Positions 4,601 to 7,943 of a stretch of DNA of 7,943 nt are shown piece after piece; within the stretch, counting starts at the first letter, position 1; every line of letters starts with the position of its first letter. Made by a program: the position numbers and the translations under genes. The notes below the pieces were generated by a model, which was given only the letters and a program-made list of their open reading frames with translations, did not search any database and had not been told where the DNA came from. Source of the DNA: Candidatus Nomurabacteria bacterium (GTDB lineage: Bacteria; Patescibacteriota; Minisyncoccia; Phycocordibacterales; UBA9973); the NCBI GenBank assembly GCA_028286705.1, contig JAQBRC010000018.1, positions 1 to 7,943 of the forward strand, read 5' to 3'.

Positions 4601-6952
4601 TTATTTAAGGTCATCGAGACGCTTCCCTGTTCCGACAGAAACAGCGAGCGGTACTAGCGGCACAGAGACCTGAATTGGAGATCGTTCAAAGACATTATTC
4701 ATAGCATCAACGATAATTTGCTCTGCCTGTTCAGCAACTTTCTCATCAGCCTCATATACTAATTCATCATGAATCTGAAGGATTAGGTGCACCTTATCAA
4801 GTAGGCCTGCCTTCTTCAAATCCTCATCAATTAACTTAATAGCAATTTTTACAATATCAGCATTTGTTCCTTGGATAGGGGCATTGGTTGCTGTACGCTC
4901 TGCAATAGCACGAAGGAATGGTGCACTGGCATTAATGCCTGGATAGTATCGACGGCGTCCGAATATTGTTTCGGTGAAGCCATGCTTTCGAGCATAGTCT
5001 TTAGTTGATTCAAGATATTCACGAATCTTAGGAAAGGCGGCGAAGTATGCGTCATGGAATTGCTGCGCTTCAGCACGGGTAGTACCAAGATTTTTCTGGA
5101 GGGCAGTAATTCCCATACCATACAAGATACCGAAGTTAATGACCTTTGCCTTGCGGCGCATGTCATTGGTAACTTCTGCATGAGGAACGTTAAACATTGA
5201 AGCAGCAACAGTCATGTGAATGTCTTCGCCCTTTCTAAATGTTTCGATCAACTTCTCATCCCCACAAAGCATCGCTAATACGCGAAGCTCAATCTGCGAG
5301 TAGTCACTGCCGATATAGACATTTCCCTTTCCAGCCACAAAGCCGTGTCGAATTTCCTTGCCTGAATTTCCTTTGATAGGAATATTTTGCAGGTTGGGAT
5401 TAGTCGAAGAGAAGCGACCTGTCGTTGTACCGTTCTGCATGAACGTTGCATGCACTCTGCCATCTTCTTTTACGTGCCCCAGCAATGCTTCAACGTATGT
5501 TGTTAGAAGCTTCTGCACTTCTCGATATTCCAACAGCATTGGAATAATCGGATGTGCATCACGAAGCTCCTCTAACTGCTCAGCATTTGTTGTGAAGGCC
5601 CCGCTTGCCTTCTGCTTCCCTTTTGGTACAAGACCAAGGGTAACGAAGAGCAGTTCTGAAAGCTGTTTGGGTGAGTTAAGATTTATCTTCACCCCAGTCT
5701 GTTCAACGATACTTTTCTCAATACCTTCCAATTGTTCCTTCATGCGAGTCTGCAATGTTTGAAAATATTCTTGGTCGATAAGAATGCCATACCGCTCCAT
5801 TTCAAAAATGATAGGAATAAGTGGCTCTTCAATACTTTCAAAAATTGGCATGAGATTCTTCTTCTCAAGCTCTTTGGTGATAACGTCATAGGCTTCGGCC
5901 AACGTCTTGGTGTGTGTTCGTTCTAGGATAACTTCATATGAAGCGTTGGTGTGTTCTGAAGAAATAATCCATAGGCCAATAGATGCCTTGCGCAGCAATT
6001 CCTCATCAACATCTTCTTTCGGTACAACTGTTTCAAAATGAAATACTCTTTTAGCCCGAGCAGTTAGACTTGAGAATTCATACTTTGCAATAAGGTTCAT
6101 CACCGCTTCCTCTTTAACACTTTCCTTAAACGTCTGTTCAGGAAGTTCGTATGTGATTGGCGCATCAAGACGAATCGTTGCAAGTGTCTTTGAGAAGAAT
6201 GCATCGTCTTTGTGTTCCAACAGAATGTTAATGATGCGATCAGTGAGACCAGCCTTCTTGCCGTTAGCAGGATCTTTTTCCAAAGCAGCATAGAGTTTCT
6301 CAATTGAACCAAATTCCTGAATGATAGTCGTTGCTGTCTTTTCTCCAATGCCAGGAACACCAATGATATTGTCAGAGGGGTCACCGCGAAGACCTTTGTA
6401 ATCAATGAGTTGTATTGGTTCGAAGCCATAGCGTTCTTTCACGCCTTCTTCGTCATAGAGCACTGTGTCAGTGATTCCCTTTTTGAGAGTAAACACCTGC
6501 ACTTTCTTCTTATCAACTAGCTGCAGCGTATCCATATCTCCTGATGCAATAATGACGTTAAGGTCCTTGTGTGTTTTCAGTTGTGATACTAATGTGCCAA
6601 GCACATCATCAGCTTCAAACCCTTCGGCATCCAATACTGGAATACCAAGTGCTTCAAATACTTCTCGTGAGGTTTTTAGCTGAGCTATCAAATCATCCTC
6701 TGCCTTCACTCTTCCCGCCTTGTATTGTTCATAGACTTGGTGGCGAAATGTTGGCTTAGGCAAATCGTATGCAGCAACAACATAATCAGGCTTCAGTTCC
6801 TCAACCATGCGAATAATCATTGTCAGCAAACCATACAGTGCCCCTGTTGGTGCACCGTCACTATTCGCAAAGTTCGGCAATGCATGATATGCACGATGAA
6901 TGATAGCGTGAGAGTCGAGTAGTACTATGGTTTTCTTGTCTTCTTTTTTCAT
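4601..6952 (-). CDS. polA: DNA polymerase I with reduced 3'-5' exonuclease region
   Basis: This 783-residue family A DNA polymerase fills repair gaps and removes Okazaki primers. The 5' nuclease domain (1-300) has acidic residues D13, D63, D115/D116, D139/D141, D191 and D194, and the helix-hairpin-helix IGVPGIGEKTA (197-207). The polymerase domain (about 369-783) has motif A DYSQIELR (550-557), motif B RRKAKVINFGILYG (599-612, with K603, F607, Y611) and motif C QIHDELVYE (726-734). F607 is the dNTP/ddNTP-discriminating Phe of E. coli PolI type. The stretch between them is only about 65 residues and shows none of the DEDD exonuclease motifs, so proofreading is absent; Taq keeps about 130 residues there and E. 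coli about 200. The ATG at 6952 is 1 nt past the tsaE stop. A start at 7054 would overlap tsaE and adds residues unlike the family. Confidence 0.97.
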   Translation of the reverse strand: MKKEDKKTIVLLDSHAIIHRAYHALPNFANSDGAPTGALYGLLTMIIRMVEELKPDYVVAAYDLPKPTFRHQVYEQYKAGRVKAEDDLIAQLKTSREVFEALGIPVLDAEGFEADDVLGTLVSQLKTHKDLNVIIASGDMDTLQLVDKKKVQVFTLKKGITDTVLYDEEGVKERYGFEPIQLIDYKGLRGDPSDNIIGVPGIGEKTATTIIQEFGSIEKLYAALEKDPANGKKAGLTDRIINILLEHKDDAFFSKTLATIRLDAPITYELPEQTFKESVKEEAVMNLIAKYEFSSLTARAKRVFHFETVVPKEDVDEELLRKASIGLWIISSEHTNASYEVILERTHTKTLAEAYDVITKELEKKNLMPIFESIEEPLIPIIFEMERYGILIDQEYFQTLQTRMKEQLEGIEKSIVEQTGVKINLNSPKQLSELLFVTLGLVPKGKQKASGAFTTNAEQLEELRDAHPIIPMLLEYREVQKLLTTYVEALLGHVKEDGRVHATFMQNGTTTGRFSSTNPNLQNIPIKGNSGKEIRHGFVAGKGNVYIGSDYSQIELRVLAMLCGDEKLIETFRKGEDIHMTVAASMFNVPHAEVTNDMRRKAKVINFGILYGMGITALQKNLGTTRAEAQQFHDAYFAAFPKIREYLESTKDYARKHGFTETIFGRRRYYPGINASAPFLRAIAERTATNAPIQGTNADIVKIAIKLIDEDLKKAGLLDKVHLILQIHDELVYEADEKVAEQAEQIIVDAMNNVFERSPIQVSVPLVPLAVSVGTGKRLDDLK

Positions 6953-6953
6953 A

Positions 6954-7382
6954 TTATAGTTTTTTGATTGTGCGCTGGTCACCGTTGTGTGTAATAAGGA
7001 AATGCTGGATATTGGAAGGCAGTGCGCCTTCAATCTTTTCTGGCCATTCGACAATGACTAGGGTCTTTGGCTGCTGTAGCAATCGCTCCCAATTCAGCGG
7101 ACCAAGCTCATCCAATGATTCGATTCGATATGCATCAACATGCACCATTGTCTCGAATAGAGCATTGGATGTCTGGTAGTACTTGGCAATAACGAAAGTT
7201 GGGCTGACAACCGTTTCCTGTACGCCAAGCAATGTGGCTAAGGATTTGGTTATGGTTGTCTTGCCGGCTCCTAGGTCTCCCTGGAGGGCTAAGACGGTAG
7301 CACCGTGGCCTGACGGAATAAGTGAGGACAGGATTTCCTCAGCAATTTCGGGTATTTCTGACTCCTGATAAGTTCGTTCCAT
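6954..7382 (-). CDS. tsaE: tRNA t6A biosynthesis ATPase TsaE
   Basis: This 142-residue P-loop ATPase works with TsaB, TsaC and TsaD to put threonylcarbamoyl on A37 of ANN-decoding tRNAs. Such tRNAs include the tRNA-Lys(UUU) at 106-181. The Walker A motif is GDLGAGKTT (35-43). Switch-like SPTFVIAKYY (60-69), HVDAYR (81-86), the acidic ELGPLNWERLL, and IVEWPEK (110-116) with the Walker B-type glutamate are all typical TsaE signatures. The length is normal for the family. There is no SD; instead an extended -10 (TGCTAGAAT) ends exactly 6 nt before the ATG, predicting a leaderless mRNA. The stop is followed after 1 nt by polA, so the two are cotranscribed and probably translationally coupled. Confidence 0.95.
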   Translation of the reverse strand: MERTYQESEIPEIAEEILSSLIPSGHGATVLALQGDLGAGKTTITKSLATLLGVQETVVSPTFVIAKYYQTSNALFETMVHVDAYRIESLDELGPLNWERLLQQPKTLVIVEWPEKIEGALPSNIQHFLITHNGDQRTIKKL

Positions 7383-7388
7383 ACAGGG

Positions 7389-7397
7389 ATTCTAGCA
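7389..7397 (-). promoter_or_regulatory. Extended -10 promoter of the tsaE-polA operon, leaderless
   Basis: On the minus strand, TGC followed by TAGAAT (7397-7389) is an extended -10 (5/6 hexamer plus TGn). CCCTGT then separates it by exactly 6 nt from the tsaE ATG. The best -35 candidate is poor (GTTTCA at 7417-7412, 17-nt spacing), which is usual for extended -10 promoters. Transcription should start at or next to the ATG. Confidence 0.6.
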
Positions 7398-7462
7398 TAC
7401 CTAAACTCTCTTGAAACTTGCCTAAAACAGGATGTACGGTACTCTATAGAAAAAGAAAGACC

Positions 7463-7657
7463 ATGAAATTAAAAAGCCAATATGATATTATTATCGAGCA
7501 GTTTGAAAGGGGAGGAAAAGTTCATGTTTTTACAGATAAGGAAAACATGCAAATCCATCGAGAACTAAATACGGGGCTTGATGAATTTAATAGGACCTGT
7601 ATCAACAACCAAATTGATTCTGAGCGAGAATTAAGCACTATCGTACTAAACGCATAA
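7463..7657 (+). CDS. Small protein of unknown function (64 residues)
   Basis: I do not recognise this protein. It is hydrophilic and mixed-charge, without a membrane segment or cysteine motif (a single Cys at residue 46), and looks mostly helical: MKLKSQYDIIIEQFERGGK, a short middle with HVFTDKENMQIHRELN, then DEFNRTCINNQIDSEREL to the end. The ATG at 7463 is preferred over an in-frame TTG at 7418 because a purine-rich AAAGAAAGA precedes it. The gene is divergent from tsaE and is followed by a hairpin terminator whose stem begins in its stop codon, giving a compact unit of its own. Base composition looks more AT-rich than in neighbouring genes, so it could be a recent acquisition or an orphan gene. 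The dedicated terminator is the best sign that it is expressed. Confidence 0.6.
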   Translation: MKLKSQYDIIIEQFERGGKVHVFTDKENMQIHRELNTGLDEFNRTCINNQIDSERELSTIVLNA

Positions 7658-7680
7658 AAGACCTTTTGGGTCTTTTATTT
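7655..7680 (+). terminator. Intrinsic terminator of the 64-residue gene
   Basis: AAAAGACC (7656-7663) pairs with GGTCTTTT (7669-7676), plus a T-A closing pair, around the loop TTTTG. It is followed by ATTTTTTAT. The stem overlaps the TAA stop at 7655-7657. Confidence 0.85.
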
Positions 7681-7695
7681 TTTATCCAAGGACGC

Positions 7696-7725
7696 AAAAA
7701 GCCCCGACCGAAGTTGGGGCTTTTT
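7696..7725 (-). terminator. Intrinsic terminator with cUUCGg loop for the right-edge gene
   Basis: AAAAAGCCCC (7696-7705) pairs with GGGGCTTTTT (7716-7725), extended by G-T, A-T and C-G. Read on the minus strand the loop is TTCG closed by C-G, the very stable cUUCGg tetraloop, and is followed by U's. This points to the minus-strand gene at 7741-7943 as the main user, though the A/T flanks allow plus-strand use too. Confidence 0.85.
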
Positions 7726-7740
7726 GGAATCAGTTAACAG

Positions 7741-7943
7741 TTAGACTGTTCGCTGTTCGTTTTTCCGATAGAGCATTCGAGCGAGAACGATAAGAGCAAG
7801 GATGATCAAGATGAGGAGTAACCATCCAAGCAATGTAGTTGGAAGGAATCCTCCAAATCCGAACACACTAGCACCTAGAACTGCAGGACAATCGTTTGAG
7901 ATTGTGATCAGAGAATACGCAATAGCGTTTTCCTGAGCGCGAG
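7741..7943 (-). CDS. C-terminus of a membrane-anchored protein (partial)
   Basis: The minus strand is open from the window edge to TAA (7743-7741) and gives 66 residues. An upstream polar part (RAQENAIAYSLITISNDCPAV) leads into a Gly/Phe-rich hinge (FGFGGFLPTT), one hydrophobic helix (LLGWLLLILIILALIVLARML) and a short basic tail (YRKNEQRTV). This is the layout of a surface protein held by a C-terminal transmembrane anchor, with most of the protein outside. LPTT just before the helix resembles a sortase LPxTG box but lacks the Gly. The catalytic or binding part lies beyond the window, so no function can be given. The stop is followed by a strong terminator. Confidence 0.75.
   Translation of the reverse strand, partial: RAQENAIAYSLITISNDCPAVLGASVFGFGGFLPTTLLGWLLLILIILALIVLARMLYRKNEQRTV

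Noticed and set aside
4849..5208. Overlapping ORFs inside polA (also 5358-5762, 6100-6429)
   Set aside because: Alternate-frame shadows of an intact, well-conserved polA; no motifs.
6953..6958. TATAAT immediately before the polA ATG as a promoter
   Set aside because: It touches the ATG, so transcription would start inside the coding region; it is formed by the end of tsaE (CTA TAA T). polA is most likely cotranscribed with tsaE.
7741..7943. Canonical LPxTG sortase signal
   Set aside because: The motif reads LPTTL, not LPxTG, and no sortase is visible; kept only as a low-interest observation.
1..7943. A novel defence, toxin-antitoxin, phage, CRISPR or mobile system
   Set aside because: No repeats arranged as arrays, no transposase, integrase, nuclease-effector or paired toxin-antitoxin genes were seen; most genes are recognisable housekeeping or envelope functions.

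Overview
The window looks like chromosomal DNA of a small-genome bacterium, most likely a Candidate Phyla Radiation (Patescibacteria/Parcubacteria-type) lineage. This placement is an inference. It rests on the compact layout, short stand-alone versions of normally larger proteins (a DNA polymerase I with almost no 3'-5' exonuclease domain, a shortened HolA-like protein), the scarcity of Shine-Dalgarno (SD) sequences, and a thioredoxin-plus-DsbB pair instead of a full Dsb system. I see no phage, IS element, CRISPR array, plasmid function or defence system. No gene-free stretch reaches 300 bases; the longest is about 170 bases (3354-3522).

Layout. 1-66 (+) is the C-terminus of formamidopyrimidine-DNA glycosylase (MutM). 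It converges, across a bidirectional terminator, on a tRNA-Lys(UUU) gene (106-181, -). 234-719 (+) is a SpoU/TrmH-family RNA 2'-O-methyltransferase, ending in a second bidirectional terminator shared with a small single-pass membrane protein (769-1107, -). 1184-1918 (-) is a ZIP metal transporter. It is divergent from a Fur-family regulator (1991-2431, +), which heads an apparent operon with a membrane-anchored thioredoxin-like protein (2436-2816) and a DsbB/BdbC-type oxidoreductase (2829-3353). The ZIP/Fur intergenic region holds a perfect 7-1-7 inverted repeat typical of Fur-family operators and a second, weaker copy 20 bp away. A third bidirectional terminator (3491-3518) separates this from a minus-strand operon read from 7382 down to 3523: tsaE, polA, an ICMT-like membrane methyltransferase and a HolA (clamp-loader delta)-like protein, with junctions of 1 nt, 14 nt and a 1-nt overlap. 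Divergent from tsaE is a 64-residue orphan gene (7463-7657, +) with its own terminator. The right edge holds the C-terminus of a membrane-anchored protein (7741-7943, -), preceded by a terminator that forms a cUUCGg tetraloop on that gene's own strand.

How the genes fit together. The left-central block couples metal import (ZIP) with a metal- or peroxide-sensing repressor and an extracytoplasmic disulfide-forming pair (thioredoxin-like carrier and DsbB-type quinone oxidoreductase). The right block is housekeeping: tRNA t6A modification (TsaE), DNA repair and Okazaki-fragment processing (PolA), and perhaps clamp loading (HolA-like). The most notable signal is regulatory. Three genes (fur-like, ICMT-like, tsaE) carry a good -10 hexamer followed by exactly 6 nt and then the ATG, which predicts leaderless mRNAs. 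There is no convincing new multigene system here; the points of interest are the compact metal/redox locus, the leaderless architecture, and the reduced PolA and HolA-like proteins.
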